Shown one piece after another: positions 1-8,345 of a DNA stretch of 54,548 bases; position 1 is the stretch's first letter; each line of letters starts with the position of its first letter. The notes under the pieces were generated by a model that made no database searches, was not told the origin of the DNA, and worked only from the letters and a program-made list of their open reading frames with translations. The DNA comes from Thermoplasmata archaeon (GTDB lineage: Archaea > Thermoplasmatota > Thermoplasmata > Thermoplasmatales > Thermoplasmataceae): the NCBI GenBank assembly GCA_021803655.1, contig JAJZLK010000065.1, positions 1 through 54,548 on the forward strand, read 5' to 3'. Both the position numbers and the translations under genes were made by a program.

Positions 1-2
1 AA

Positions 3-416
3 CTCTCCGATGAGATACATGCAATGTTCGGAGAACTGAAGAAATCCCTGGAATCAGAAGACATGGATCTGAGAAAATCCATGAAGGGGAAGTTCGACGG
101 CAGGATGGCAGAACTCGTGAATCTCTATGATCCGTGTGAAGAACTGCACAAGCCCGTTGAATATATCCGCAACGGTCTCGGATCATGGTTCACCTGTCTG
201 CTGTACCCGGGCATGGAACCTACCAACAACCTGGCGGAACATGCCATAAGGGAGCATGTTGTCATAAGGAAGATCATCGGCACATTCAGATCGGAAAGCG
301 GATCACAGAATTACCAGTATATCTCATCACTGCTTGCAACATGGAACCTGAAAGGGAAGAGCATGTTTGTCGAGATGGATAAAATATTGAGGAAAGAACT
401 CTGCGGGTTTGGGTAG
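3..416 (+). mobile_element. IS66-family transposase, C-terminal part (cut by window edge)
   Basis: The reading frame is open from the first bases of the window (Leu-Ser-Asp-Glu-Ile-His before the first Met at 24), so the 5' part lies outside. The visible roughly 137 residues carry the IS66/DDE transposase C-terminal signature: PGMEPTNNLAEHAIREHVV followed by RKIIGTF and a SxxG segment, in which the Glu of NxAEHAIR is the usual last acidic catalytic residue. The protein would cut and join IS ends. The end of the element (inverted repeat) cannot be defined from this side alone. The gene stops at a TAG and is followed by an A-rich spacer. Whether the complete element is active cannot be judged here. 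Confidence 0.8.
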
Positions 417-485
417 CGAAGCTATACAATTACAAAGAATAAAGAAGAAAAATAAAAAAAGAAAAAAAGTTTGTTAAGTTGGGCA
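417..485 (-). terminator. T-rich terminator after the HTa gene
   Basis: Read on the minus strand, the bases just after the stop of the HTa gene form several long T tracts (the plus strand shows runs of 5-7 A between about 432 and 470). Such oligo-T stretches are the usual intrinsic terminators of archaeal RNA polymerase. No hairpin is needed or seen. Confidence 0.6.
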
Positions 486-492
486 GTCAGGC

Positions 493-762
493 TTACTTGT
501 ACTTGACTTTGCTTGATGCCCTGAAGACGAACTTTTTCTTGGCAGGTACGTCAATGATTTTCTTGGTCTGTGGGTTTCTGGCCTTCCTTGCGCTCTGGTG
601 TCTTCTCTCAAAGATACCAAAACCTGCCAGGTTTATCTTTGCGCCCTTGTCTGTCTCGGCTATTACGGTGTCTAAGAACTTCTTTATGACATCTCTAGCC
701 GCTCTCTGTGTCGTTCCCGTCTTCTTGGAAACCGTTTTAGATATTTCGCTTATTCCAACCAT
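493..762 (-). CDS. HU-family DNA-binding protein HTa (chromatin protein)
   Basis: An 89-residue basic protein that compacts DNA, the main chromatin protein in Thermoplasmatales, which lack histones. The sequence shows the complete bacterial HU/IHF fold: an N-terminal helical part (MVGISEISKTVSKKTGTTQ), the INLAGFGIFERR turn, the beta-arm with KARNPQT and a basic C-terminus ending VFRASSKVKYK. The start is taken at ATG 762 (MVGISE), which agrees with the family; an in-frame TTG at 774 is less likely. A TATA-like stretch at 788-800 on the plus strand lies about 33 bases upstream. The gene is monocistronic with a T-rich terminator. HU in this archaeal lineage is generally regarded as an old acquisition from bacteria. 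Confidence 0.95.
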   Translation of the reverse strand: MVGISEISKTVSKKTGTTQRAARDVIKKFLDTVIAETDKGAKINLAGFGIFERRHQSARKARNPQTKKIIDVPAKKKFVFRASSKVKYK

Positions 763-993
763 GGGTTTCCCCAATGATAATAAGCATAATAGTATTAAAA
801 TATTTCTATCCCACTTTTACTGCGTCCCTAATCTGTTGAGATTCTCAGTGATATTGATTTTATAATAAAAATTACTGAATATAAATGTTCTATCAATTTT
901 GCCGGTAAAATGGCTTCCGGTAGTAACTGTACAATGGAATATCTTAACCCGGTCAGGGCCAGAGATCGTTTACAACATCATGATAAAAAATCG

Positions 994-1000
994 TTAAATA
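994..1000 (+). promoter_or_regulatory. TATA box of the spermidine synthase gene
   Basis: TTAAATA is centred about 24 bases before GTG 1021, the spacing expected for a leaderless archaeal transcript. This element decides the start codon: the longer frame beginning at 910 would contain its own promoter. Confidence 0.55.
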
Positions 1001-1020
1001 CACATGTAAAATCAAAGCAC

Positions 1021-1857
1021 GTGAAATTGATAGAAAACTGGTTTTCTGAGAGATACTCAGAGAATCTTGAGCTTTCGTTCAGGGTAAAGGACCTTTTGCT
1101 TTCAGTAAGGACGGATTATCAGAGGATCGATGTATTCGACACATACGACTTCGGAAAACTGCTGACCATTGATGGAACCGTGCAGATGACGGAGTACGAC
1201 GAGTTCGTGTACCACGAAATGATCACGTCTATACCGGCAGTGCACATGAAAGGCACGGAAGGCGGTCGTGTCCTGATAATCGGAGGGGGAGACGGAGGTA
1301 CGGCCAGACGCCTTCTTGACATCGGTTTCAAGGACATCACGAACGTTGAAATAGACAACCATGTGGTCGAGGTGTCAAAGAGGTTCTTCCCGGAACTGGC
1401 CTCGGTGTTTTCGGAGAAGAGTGTGAAACTCATTATTGGCGACGGAATAGAGTACGTGAAGAACACGAAGGAGAAGTTCGACCTGGTAATTGTGGACTCC
1501 ACCGATCCGGAAGGCCCAGCGGAAGGACTCTTCAGCAAGGAATTCTACCAGAACATTTCCAGGGTGCTTTCCGACGGAGGAATCGTGGTCACCCAGTCCG
1601 GTTCACCGTATTATCAGCCTCATGCCCTTAAAATGGCCGTGAGCGGAATGAAGAATGTTTTCAAAGAAGTCAGGACATATGTGGCATTTATACCAACTTA
1701 CCCGAGTGGACTCTGGTCATTCACGATGGGTGGTACCTCCTTAAAGTTAAACAGCCAGAGAAAGGTCCCGGACGGGAAATACTATAACTCAGATATACAG
1801 GAAGGGTGCCAGAAGCTCCCGGAATTCGTGAAAAAGATTATCAGGGAGTCTACCTGA
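1021..1857 (+). CDS. speE: Spermidine synthase-like aminopropyltransferase
   Basis: A 278-residue cytoplasmic enzyme that transfers an aminopropyl group from decarboxylated S-adenosylmethionine to a polyamine acceptor. Visible motifs are the Rossmann signature [12 protein letters not shown] (about residue 80), the VEID acidic loop that binds the nucleoside, and [18 protein letters not shown] with the catalytic Asp. The frame is open from 910, but GTG 1021 is preferred because it gives the family length (about 280), begins just before the conserved WFSERY segment, and lies about 24 bases after a TATA box. Archaeal homologues may make spermidine or longer and branched polyamines, so the exact substrate is open. 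The 3' end overlaps the convergent membrane-protein gene by 8 bases. Confidence 0.9.
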   Translation: MKLIENWFSERYSENLELSFRVKDLLLSVRTDYQRIDVFDTYDFGKLLTIDGTVQMTEYDEFVYHEMITSIPAVHMKGTEGGRVLIIGGGDGGTARRLLDIGFKDITNVEIDNHVVEVSKRFFPELASVFSEKSVKLIIGDGIEYVKNTKEKFDLVIVDSTDPEGPAEGLFSKEFYQNISRVLSDGGIVVTQSGSPYYQPHALKMAVSGMKNVFKEVRTYVAFIPTYPSGLWSFTMGGTSLKLNSQRKVPDGKYYNSDIQEGCQKLPEFVKKIIREST

Positions 1858-2224
1858 CATTCCACTTTTCCTTTGCATTCTTGAGTTCCCTGGCAAATGC
1901 CGGTCCAAGTTTTCTTGAAATTTTCTCCAGTTTCCTCAGGTTCTTGACAAAGGTCTGTTTGCTGTCGCTCTGTATGAGCTTGTAGAATGTCCTGGTGTCC
2001 TTGAAAATGGTATATACTTCATAGAAGAAGAACAGGGCAAAGATGAAACTGAGGGTGATAACCCAGTATATCCAGTTTCCAAGGAAAGTGAGGGTAACTG
2101 AACCCTGTATGAGGGCCTGGTTGTGGAAGACAAGGTCATTTGCGCTGATCACGAAAAATACTGTGCTTATGCACGTCAGGATCAGGTAGATAAGGAACTG
2201 GTACTCACGAAGTTTTTGTATCAT
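1850..2224 (-). CDS. Small two-span membrane protein, unknown
   Basis: A 124-residue protein with two strongly hydrophobic segments (about residues 10-30, [17 protein letters not shown], and 48-68, [17 protein letters not shown]), followed by a basic, probably cytoplasmic C-terminal helix region rich in Lys and Arg. ATG 2224 is chosen over the in-frame TTG at 2236. It lies 24 bases downstream of the pyrophosphatase gene on the same strand and may be the last gene of that operon. I recognise no family, and it could be specific to Thermoplasmata. Confidence 0.7.
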   Translation of the reverse strand: MIQKLREYQFLIYLILTCISTVFFVISANDLVFHNQALIQGSVTLTFLGNWIYWVITLSFIFALFFFYEVYTIFKDTRTFYKLIQSDSKQTFVKNLRKLEKISRKLGPAFARELKNAKEKWNVR

Positions 2225-2248
2225 ATGAAAGGTCAAATGGTACCGACG

Positions 2249-2803
2249 TTATTTTAAGTTACTCTCCTGCAAGTATCTTATTAGTTTCCTTACTGCGATT
2301 CCCCTGTGTGAGAAAGCATTCTTCTCCTGAAGATTCATCTCTGCGAGTGTCCGATCCTGCCCCTCCGGGATAAAGACAGGATCGAATCCGAACCCGTTGC
2401 TGCCTTTCTCGTTCTCAGATATTGTCCCGTTCACCTTTCCATCGAACTGGAGTACACGGTTCCCGTGTCTCAGGGAAATAACGGTCAGGAAATATGCAGA
2501 TCTTTCAGATCCTTCAAGCAGTCTTAGAAGTCCGCGGTTGCCTATGGTGTGCTGTGCGTATTTAGCGTACGGACCTGGAAATCCGTTCAGGGGTGTGCAA
2601 TAGAGGCCGGTATCCTCAAGGAAGAAATCGCCGGTAACTTTCCCCATTATGTCATTGCAGCTTCGCAGCGAGATCTCGTGGGTGTCATTCCCCTGAATCT
2701 CATCATACTCCACCTTCTCCCACCTGATCTCTATTCCATGCTGCCGCATTTCATGGCTTATCTCCATGAATTTTCCCTCATTGCTGGTTACGAAAGTTAT
2801 CAC
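2249..2803 (-). CDS. rdgB: XTP/dITP pyrophosphatase (HAM1/RdgB family)
   Basis: A 184-residue house-cleaning nucleotidase that hydrolyses deaminated purine triphosphates (ITP, dITP, XTP) to monophosphate and pyrophosphate. The family features are present in order: the N-terminal TSNEGKFMEI substrate loop, FLEDTGLYC (usual DDSGL), LNGFPGPYAKY, GFGFDPVFIPEG, and the C-terminal SHRG motif. Length is normal. It starts with GTG 2803, which overlaps the TGA of the upstream Kae1-Bud32 gene (GTGA), so the two are translated from one message. Confidence 0.95.
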   Translation of the reverse strand: MITFVTSNEGKFMEISHEMRQHGIEIRWEKVEYDEIQGNDTHEISLRSCNDIMGKVTGDFFLEDTGLYCTPLNGFPGPYAKYAQHTIGNRGLLRLLEGSERSAYFLTVISLRHGNRVLQFDGKVNGTISENEKGSNGFGFDPVFIPEGQDRTLAEMNLQEKNAFSHRGIAVRKLIRYLQESNLK

Positions 2804-4395
2804 ACATATCTCCTCCTGCCCTTGATTGCTTCACATGCCGCCAATATTTCGCCGCCTTTTCTGCACTCCTTCTCGTATGAAGCGCGGAAGAGGTCCCAGA
2901 GCTCCGGCATTTCCCCATGTGCGCTCCTGAAGGATTCCTCGAGCATGACCAGATCGGCGGCCAGTTCTTCAAGGGAGGCTGCAGTCTTGCCCATGCTCGG
3001 ATCTATGAGATACAGTTTTTCCGAAAATATGACGTTACTGGTTGTCAGGTCCCCATGGGAGATTCCGTGCTCATGCATCTTTCCGATAATAACTCCCAGA
3101 TCATGCGGAAGATTGCCGGGAGATTCTGACTGGACAAGGTAATCCCTAAAGGTCATCCCTTTGATCAGGCTGGTGGTCATTGAGTGCTGCACAAAGTCAA
3201 TGTCCAGCAGTATGGGAACCGGGATGCCCACACTTCTCATTCCGGAAAGGAGCGAGGTTTCATTCCTCAGACGGGAATACCGGATGCTTTCGTCCAGATC
3301 ATGATGTCTGTAGGTCTTGGGCAGACGTGTTTTCAGGATGCCGTTCCTTCCGTGGTAGATTGCAGGCTGAAGTATGCTTTCAGATCCTGAGAAGGCCTCG
3401 GTCTCAGGTGACCTGGACATGACCCAAGGCGCATCGACCTCATCAATGCGAAAATCCTGTCTTGTACCTGTATCCTGCATCACGTGCCTTGCCCCTGAAA
3501 GATACATTCTCATTCCTGCCTCCGCGATCATAGCGCCGTTGTCCATGCAGTACTCCTTTGGCGTCGACACTATCCTGGCTCCCTCATCTGTGCCCATGAT
3601 CTCAACCATCTTCCTCAGCCTGGAGTTAAGGGCGACTCCTCCCGTAAGAAGAATCTCTCTCTTCCCGAGGTGCTTCATTGCTCTCTCCAGCACCTCAACC
3701 AGCATGGCGAAAGAGTACTCCTGGACACTGAAGCACACATCTTCAGGAGTTTCTCCCTTTTTCAGATATGACAGGGCGGCAGTGAGTATCCCGGAGAACG
3801 AGGTATCCATCCCCTTCACGGAGTATGGCATATCCAGCAGCTTGCTCCCCTTTCCCGCCATCTTCTCAATCTCCGGACCGCCGGGGAAGGGGAATCCCAT
3901 GTGCCTTGCAAGCTTGTCAAGCATGTTTCCTATCCCTATATCTATAGTCTCCCCAAACACCCGGTATCTCCCGTTTCCGTGGGCGATCACCTGCGTGTTT
4001 CCACCTGAGACGTAAAGGATCACCGGGTCATACGCGTCCCCAAGTTTCCTGCCTATCTCTATGTGGCCCAGGGGGTGGTTCACTCCTATTATCGGCTTGT
4101 TATGGGACAGTGCAAGGCTCCTTGCAGAAGTAGCCGCGATTCTGAGGCATGGGCCGAGTCCCGGACCCATGCTGAAAGTAACCAGGTCAATCTCGCTCAT
4201 CTTGAGCCCTGCTTCCTTGAGCGAAGAAGCGATGATCGAAGGGGCATGTTCAAAGTGATGGATTGCCGCCTCTCTCGGGTGAATTCCTCCCACCTTGGGC
4301 ACGAACGTGTGCTTCACGTTGCTAATAATCTTTTCACCGGTAACTATTCCGGCCCCGAAAGTGTGGGCAGTACCCTCAATCCCGATGACGTACAT
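2800..4395 (-). CDS. Kae1-Bud32 fusion: tRNA threonylcarbamoyladenosine synthase and KEOPS kinase
   Basis: A 531-residue two-domain KEOPS subunit for t6A37 formation on ANN-decoding tRNAs. Residues 1 to about 325 are Kae1/TsaD (ASKHA fold): IGIEGTAHTFGAGIV, the metal motif NHPLGHIEIG (HxxxH), YVSGGNTQV and LTGGVALNSRLR. Residues from about 340 are the small atypical kinase/ATPase Bud32: ILKTRLPKTYRH (Lys of the N-lobe), GKMHEHGISHGDLTTSN (catalytic loop) and LIDPS where a DFG is usual. Such fusions are known in Methanocaldococcus and Thermoplasma. ATG 4395 is the start, about 28 bases after a TATA box shared with the divergent ABC gene. The other KEOPS subunits (Pcc1, Cgi121) are not in the window. 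Confidence 0.95.
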   Translation of the reverse strand: MYVIGIEGTAHTFGAGIVTGEKIISNVKHTFVPKVGGIHPREAAIHHFEHAPSIIASSLKEAGLKMSEIDLVTFSMGPGLGPCLRIAATSARSLALSHNKPIIGVNHPLGHIEIGRKLGDAYDPVILYVSGGNTQVIAHGNGRYRVFGETIDIGIGNMLDKLARHMGFPFPGGPEIEKMAGKGSKLLDMPYSVKGMDTSFSGILTAALSYLKKGETPEDVCFSVQEYSFAMLVEVLERAMKHLGKREILLTGGVALNSRLRKMVEIMGTDEGARIVSTPKEYCMDNGAMIAEAGMRMYLSGARHVMQDTGTRQDFRIDEVDAPWVMSRSPETEAFSGSESILQPAIYHGRNGILKTRLPKTYRHHDLDESIRYSRLRNETSLLSGMRSVGIPVPILLDIDFVQHSMTTSLIKGMTFRDYLVQSESPGNLPHDLGVIIGKMHEHGISHGDLTTSNVIFSEKLYLIDPSMGKTAASLEELAADLVMLEESFRSAHGEMPELWDLFRASYEKECRKGGEILAACEAIKGRRRYV

Positions 4396-4418
4396 CCCGT
4401 TCAAGGAGAGCCATCACA

Positions 4419-4428
4419 GATATATAAC
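4419..4428. promoter_or_regulatory. Shared bidirectional TATA element
   Basis: GATATATAAC lies between two divergent starts. It is centred about 28 bases from ATG 4395 on the minus strand (Kae1-Bud32) and about 33 bases from ATG 4456 on the plus strand (ABC ATPase). The core TATATA is its own reverse complement, and no second TATA-like element is seen in the 60-base gap, so one element probably serves both genes. Confidence 0.55.
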
Positions 4429-4455
4429 CAGAGTCCAGCCAAAATTTCACTGAGA

Positions 4456-5202
4456 ATGAAACCTAAAATACTGCAGGATGGATTACTCCGGACGGATATC
4501 AGAATCACAGAAACAGGAGAGGAAACCGTTGAAACGCTTGACGAAGTCAGGAAGGTCTATTCCTCGAAAGGCGGAAGCTATGAGGCTTTGCGCGGTGTTT
4601 CCCTTTCCATAAGAAGAGGGGGCTTTTATTCATTAACTGGCCCAAGCGGATCCGGGAAAAGCACCCTCCTGCACATAATGGGTATGCTGGACAGCCCGAC
4701 CTCAGGCAAGATTCAATACTTATCGCGCCAGGTGGGGGACCTTCCGGACAGCAGCCTTTCAAGACTGAGGGGCGACGAAATAGGCTTTGTTTTTCAGGCT
4801 TACAACCTCGTTCAGAGGATGTCGGTGCTGAGGAACGTGATGCTGCCAATGTCATTCTCAACGAAGATTCATGCCGCGGAGAGAAGGGAAAGAGCCATGG
4901 ACCTTCTGGAGAGGGTTGGCATGCTCGGGAAGGAGAACAAGCTCGTCCTTCAGCTTTCCGGAGGAGAGCAGCAGAGAGTTGCAATCGCGAGGGCCCTGGC
5001 AAACAGGCCATCTCTGATTTTCGCAGACGAACCGACCGGGAATCTTGATACAGAGAACAGCGGCCATGTGATGGGTCTCCTGAGAGAGATAAACGAAGAT
5101 GGCGGGACCATTGTGGTCGCAACCCATGATCAGGATATCGCCAGGTTTGCAACAAAACATCTGAAGCTTCGTGACGGTTCTCTCGTGGGGGACGAGATCT
5201 AA
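4456..5202 (+). CDS. ABC exporter ATPase, MacB/LolD type
   Basis: A 248-residue cytoplasmic ATPase that drives the permease encoded next. It shows Walker [12 protein letters not shown], the Q-loop FVFQAYNL, signature [15 protein letters not shown], Walker [13 protein letters not shown] and the H-loop VVATHD. The long FVFQ...YNL...PM segment and the NLD after Walker B are typical of the MacB/LolD/FtsE group. The frame is open much further upstream, into the antisense of Kae1-Bud32, but ATG 4456 fits the promoter and the family length. The stop shares one base with the start of the permease gene, so the two are coupled. Substrate unknown. Confidence 0.93.
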   Translation: MKPKILQDGLLRTDIRITETGEETVETLDEVRKVYSSKGGSYEALRGVSLSIRRGGFYSLTGPSGSGKSTLLHIMGMLDSPTSGKIQYLSRQVGDLPDSSLSRLRGDEIGFVFQAYNLVQRMSVLRNVMLPMSFSTKIHAAERRERAMDLLERVGMLGKENKLVLQLSGGEQQRVAIARALANRPSLIFADEPTGNLDTENSGHVMGLLREINEDGGTIVVATHDQDIARFATKHLKLRDGSLVGDEI

Positions 5203-6476
5203 TGGTTTCAGAATTGGGAAGACTTTCAATTTCAAGCATAAGAAGACACAAGCTGAGATCAGTTCTTACCACATTAGGAATCATCCTGGGTGTCGGTTCA
5301 ATAGTGGGAATGGTCTCGCTCAGCGCCAGCTTTGAGAACAGTTTTCTCTCCTCGTATTCAAACTCATTCCTCCCGAATGAATTCGCGGTCGGGGTGGGGA
5401 TGGAATCACTGGGAGGCGGTTCAGCACAATATAACATAGTTCCGCTGCCTGTATTCACGCAGCACGACCTTAACGCCATCGGGAAAATATCCGGAATATC
5501 CTCTGTACTCCCCATGGGACAGATAACTACCACCGGGCAGAACGCCGTTACCGTGAATAATAGTACGATCTTTGCTGCGTCTGTAACCGGTACTACCTCG
5601 GCGCTGGGTGGGTTTCTTCCGTTATGCAATGGAACCGCGTTCAGTTCCACAGGACAGGCGGTGGTTGGATATTCAGTGGCCAGGACAGTCGCCTCAGGCC
5701 TGCATTCAAACGATACTTCCAGCGCACTTGGAAAAGTGATCTCAGTAAACTTCGGCAGGAACGTATCCGGTTCTTTCCAGATATCCGGTGTCCTGGCAGA
5801 TTCCCCTATAGGGTATAATGACCTGGTACTGGTCAACCTTTCATATTACCATGAAACCTCTCTTCTGAACGGCACGGAGGTGGCCGCATACACTGGACTT
5901 CTTGTGCTGACAGGCAGTGTCAGTCAACTCAATTCAGTGGAACAGGCAACAGTTTCCTATCTTAAGGAAAGCTCTCAGGCAAGATACATCCTCAACGACT
6001 ATTCCAACCTGAAGATGGGGTTCATCACGGTGTCGAACGCTCAGGTTGTGCAGTTCATAGTATCCTCAGTACAGCAATTTTCCGGTTTCATAATTGCACT
6101 CGGTTCGGTGGCACTCCTTGTGGGAATGATTGGCATTGCAAACATAATGCTGGTATCCGTGTCAGAAAGAATGAGGGAAGTGGGTATTCTCAGGGCAATC
6201 GGTGCAAAACGTTCTGAGATAGCAATAATGTTCCTCATTGAAGTCTCGATTATGGGGGTTATCGGTTCTGCCGTCGGTCTTCTTTTTGGGTTCTCTCTTG
6301 CGCTGATCATACTCAAACTTGGTATATTTGGAAGTTCGGGGACGCCGCTGATAATAGACTGGGTGTGGGTGCCGATAGCGATCCTGCTCGGCATTGCGGT
6401 ATCACTCCTTAGTGGCATGTATCCGGCATACAAAGCATCTAGGATATTACCTACAGAGGCACTCAGGAACGAATGA
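5202..6476 (+). CDS. ABC exporter permease, MacB/FtsX-like
   Basis: A 424-residue membrane protein. It has the usual MacB layout: one N-terminal span (about residues 20-42, SVLTTLGIILGVGSIVGMVSL), a large extracellular domain of about 230 residues rich in Ser, Asn and N-glycosylation sequons, then three C-terminal spans (about 285-310, 335-360, 380-400). Between the first two lies the cytoplasmic coupling helix SERMREVGILRAIGAKRSEI, a hallmark of the FtsX family, and the end has the conserved SGMYPAYKASRILPTEALR. It works with the preceding ATPase as a mechanotransmitting exporter rather than a classic channel. Confidence 0.92.
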   Translation: MVSELGRLSISSIRRHKLRSVLTTLGIILGVGSIVGMVSLSASFENSFLSSYSNSFLPNEFAVGVGMESLGGGSAQYNIVPLPVFTQHDLNAIGKISGISSVLPMGQITTTGQNAVTVNNSTIFAASVTGTTSALGGFLPLCNGTAFSSTGQAVVGYSVARTVASGLHSNDTSSALGKVISVNFGRNVSGSFQISGVLADSPIGYNDLVLVNLSYYHETSLLNGTEVAAYTGLLVLTGSVSQLNSVEQATVSYLKESSQARYILNDYSNLKMGFITVSNAQVVQFIVSSVQQFSGFIIALGSVALLVGMIGIANIMLVSVSERMREVGILRAIGAKRSEIAIMFLIEVSIMGVIGSAVGLLFGFSLALIILKLGIFGSSGTPLIIDWVWVPIAILLGIAVSLLSGMYPAYKASRILPTEALRNE

Positions 6477-6724
6477 ACAGGGAGTGGATCGATCAGGAAA
6501 ACATTCGGGTGGTTTATCTTCAGGAACGCTTCTTACACCGGGAATGGTGAACTGCATATTGTGAACCGGTAAATTGACTCGCGGGACGATGTCACCGAGT
6601 ATACCATGCCACTCGAGACCGTCTTGATTTATTGCTCCCCCTCATTCCTGCATTTCATCCATCTAGGATACAATTATTAAGGTCATTCTGATAACGGCAC
6701 ACTCACTGAACATTTCAATATAAT

Positions 6725-6728
6725 GGAG
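6725..6728 (+). promoter_or_regulatory. Ribosome binding site of S6e
   Basis: GGAG lies 7 bases before ATG 6736 and decides for that start over the in-frame ATG at 6730, whose product would begin Met-Ile-Met-Ala-Lys. The nearest well-placed TATA-like run (6673-6680) implies a short leader, unlike the leaderless majority here. Confidence 0.45.
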
Positions 6729-6735
6729 CATGATC

Positions 6736-7119
6736 ATGGCAAAGACGGTAGTAGCAATATCTGATCCCAAAACAGGGAAATCGTATACAAGGGAAGTGAC
6801 CCCTGAAAACCTGAGTGCACTCTCAGGACGGAAAGTTGGAGACGAAATAGACGGGATATTTTTCGATCTGGCCGGGTACAAGATGAAGATAACCGGTGGA
6901 TCCACGGTGGACGGATTTCCCATGAGAAAGGACCTTCCTCTGCCTGGAAAAAGGCGGATTCTCCTGACTTACCATTCTGGACAGAGAAAGAAAGATGGCC
7001 TCCGAAGAAGACTCACCGTGAGAGGGTCACAGATATCATCCGACAACACCCAGATAAACGTCAAGATAATCCAGTACGGGCCGAATCCTATTGAAGAGGC
7101 TGAGAAGGACAAGCAGTAA
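6736..7119 (+). CDS. rps6e: 30S ribosomal protein S6e
   Basis: A 127-residue small-subunit protein found only in archaea and eukaryotes. Typical features are VVAISDPKTGKSYTRE at the N-terminus, the beta-barrel segment KVGDEIDGIFFDLAGYKMKITGGSTVDGFPMR, and the basic RKKDGLRRRLTVRG near residue 100. It ends at a TAA that shares one base with the aIF2-gamma start. The S6e-aIF2-gamma pairing is a common archaeal operon joining ribosome and initiation functions. Confidence 0.96.
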   Translation: MAKTVVAISDPKTGKSYTREVTPENLSALSGRKVGDEIDGIFFDLAGYKMKITGGSTVDGFPMRKDLPLPGKRRILLTYHSGQRKKDGLRRRLTVRGSQISSDNTQINVKIIQYGPNPIEEAEKDKQ

Positions 7120-8345
7120 TGGAACCACAACCCTCCGTCAACATAGGAATGGTCGGTCACGTTGACCACGGAAAGAGCACCCTTACACGGGCAATTACAG
7201 GAATAAGGCCCGATATACATTCTGAGGAGATCAAGCGGGGAATTTCCATTAAACTGGGCTATGCAGATACTCCAATTTTCAAGTGCAGGGATGCAGACGG
7301 AAACTTGCATTATTCAAGGGAAAGCACGGGTTCGGACTGCGAACTTTCCCGGGTAATTTCCATCGTGGACGCACCTGGACACGAAACCCTCATGGCGACC
7401 ATGCTCTCCGGTTCATCCATAATGAACGGCGCCCTGCTGGTAATTGCAGCCAATGAGAAATGCCCGCAGCCTCAGACGCGGGAACACCTTATTGCCCTGG
7501 AAATTATGGGTATATCGAACGTTATAGTCGTACAGAACAAGATAGACCTTGTGACAAGGGAAGGGGCGCAGAAGAACTATGACCAGATCAGGGACTTCCT
7601 GAAAGGCAGCATTGCCGAAAAGGCCCCTATCATACCGGTCAGTGCATATCACAATATCAACATAGGCGTGCTCATGCAGGCGATGGAGGATCTTATCCCG
7701 GCTCCGAAATTTGATAAGAATGCGTCTCCTCTCATGTATGTCGCGCGATCCTTTGACGTTAATAAACCAGGTTCCTCTCCGAACAAGTTGAAGGGAGGAG
7801 TACTCGGTGGGTCGCTGATCAGCGGCTCCCTGTCGGTCGGGGATGAAATTGAAATCTCTCCAGGGCTGCAGACTACCCGGGGGAACAAACAGGTGTGGGA
7901 AAACATAACCACCAGCATAGTATCGCTGATGTCCGGAAAGAACAGTTACGACACCATATATCCGGGAGGTCTCGCTGCCATCGGCACAAAACTCGATCCG
8001 TTCCTTACGAAGAGCGACTCACTGACCGGAAGGGTTCTTGGAAAGGTTGGCAAAGTACCTCCCGCGGTGTTTGAAATGACACTTGACTCACATCTCCTGA
8101 AGCGTGTTGTCGGCAGTGAGGAGGACCTCAAAGTCGAACCGGTGAGGGGGAAGGAAAACATCATGCTGACAGTTGGAACCGCAAATACGGTGGGGGTTGT
8201 GACGAACGCAAAGGACGGCGTGATAGAGGTTATGCTCAAGTACCCCGTGGCGGCAGAAATGGGCCAGAGAATATCCATTGGAAGAAGAATTTCAAACCGC
8301 TGGAGACTCATCGGTTATGGAACAATAACTTCCTTGCCCCAGTAA
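7119..8345 (+). CDS. eif2g: Translation initiation factor aIF2 subunit gamma
   Basis: A 408-residue GTPase that carries initiator Met-tRNA to the 30S subunit. G motifs are all present: GHVDHGKSTLT, the switch region with ISIKLGYAD, DAPGHETLM, and QNKIDLV. Two beta-barrel domains follow, with the conserved RSFDVNKPG at the start of domain II. Oddity: the zinc-knuckle insertion, usually four Cys in two CxxC pairs before the DAPGH motif, retains only two Cys (KCRDADG and SDCELSR). The end overlaps the convergent glycosylase gene by 31 bases. Confidence 0.96.
   Translation: MEPQPSVNIGMVGHVDHGKSTLTRAITGIRPDIHSEEIKRGISIKLGYADTPIFKCRDADGNLHYSRESTGSDCELSRVISIVDAPGHETLMATMLSGSSIMNGALLVIAANEKCPQPQTREHLIALEIMGISNVIVVQNKIDLVTREGAQKNYDQIRDFLKGSIAEKAPIIPVSAYHNINIGVLMQAMEDLIPAPKFDKNASPLMYVARSFDVNKPGSSPNKLKGGVLGGSLISGSLSVGDEIEISPGLQTTRGNKQVWENITTSIVSLMSGKNSYDTIYPGGLAAIGTKLDPFLTKSDSLTGRVLGKVGKVPPAVFEMTLDSHLLKRVVGSEEDLKVEPVRGKENIMLTVGTANTVGVVTNAKDGVIEVMLKYPVAAEMGQRISIGRRISNRWRLIGYGTITSLPQ

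Noticed and set aside
910-1020. N-terminal extension of spermidine synthase
   Set aside because: The added 37 residues have no family counterpart and the stretch contains the TATA box that fits GTG 1021.
4547-5836. A 429-codon open frame on the minus strand
   Set aside because: It runs antisense through the ABC ATPase and permease genes, whose families are clear. Its product is Pro/Ser/Arg-rich without any motif.
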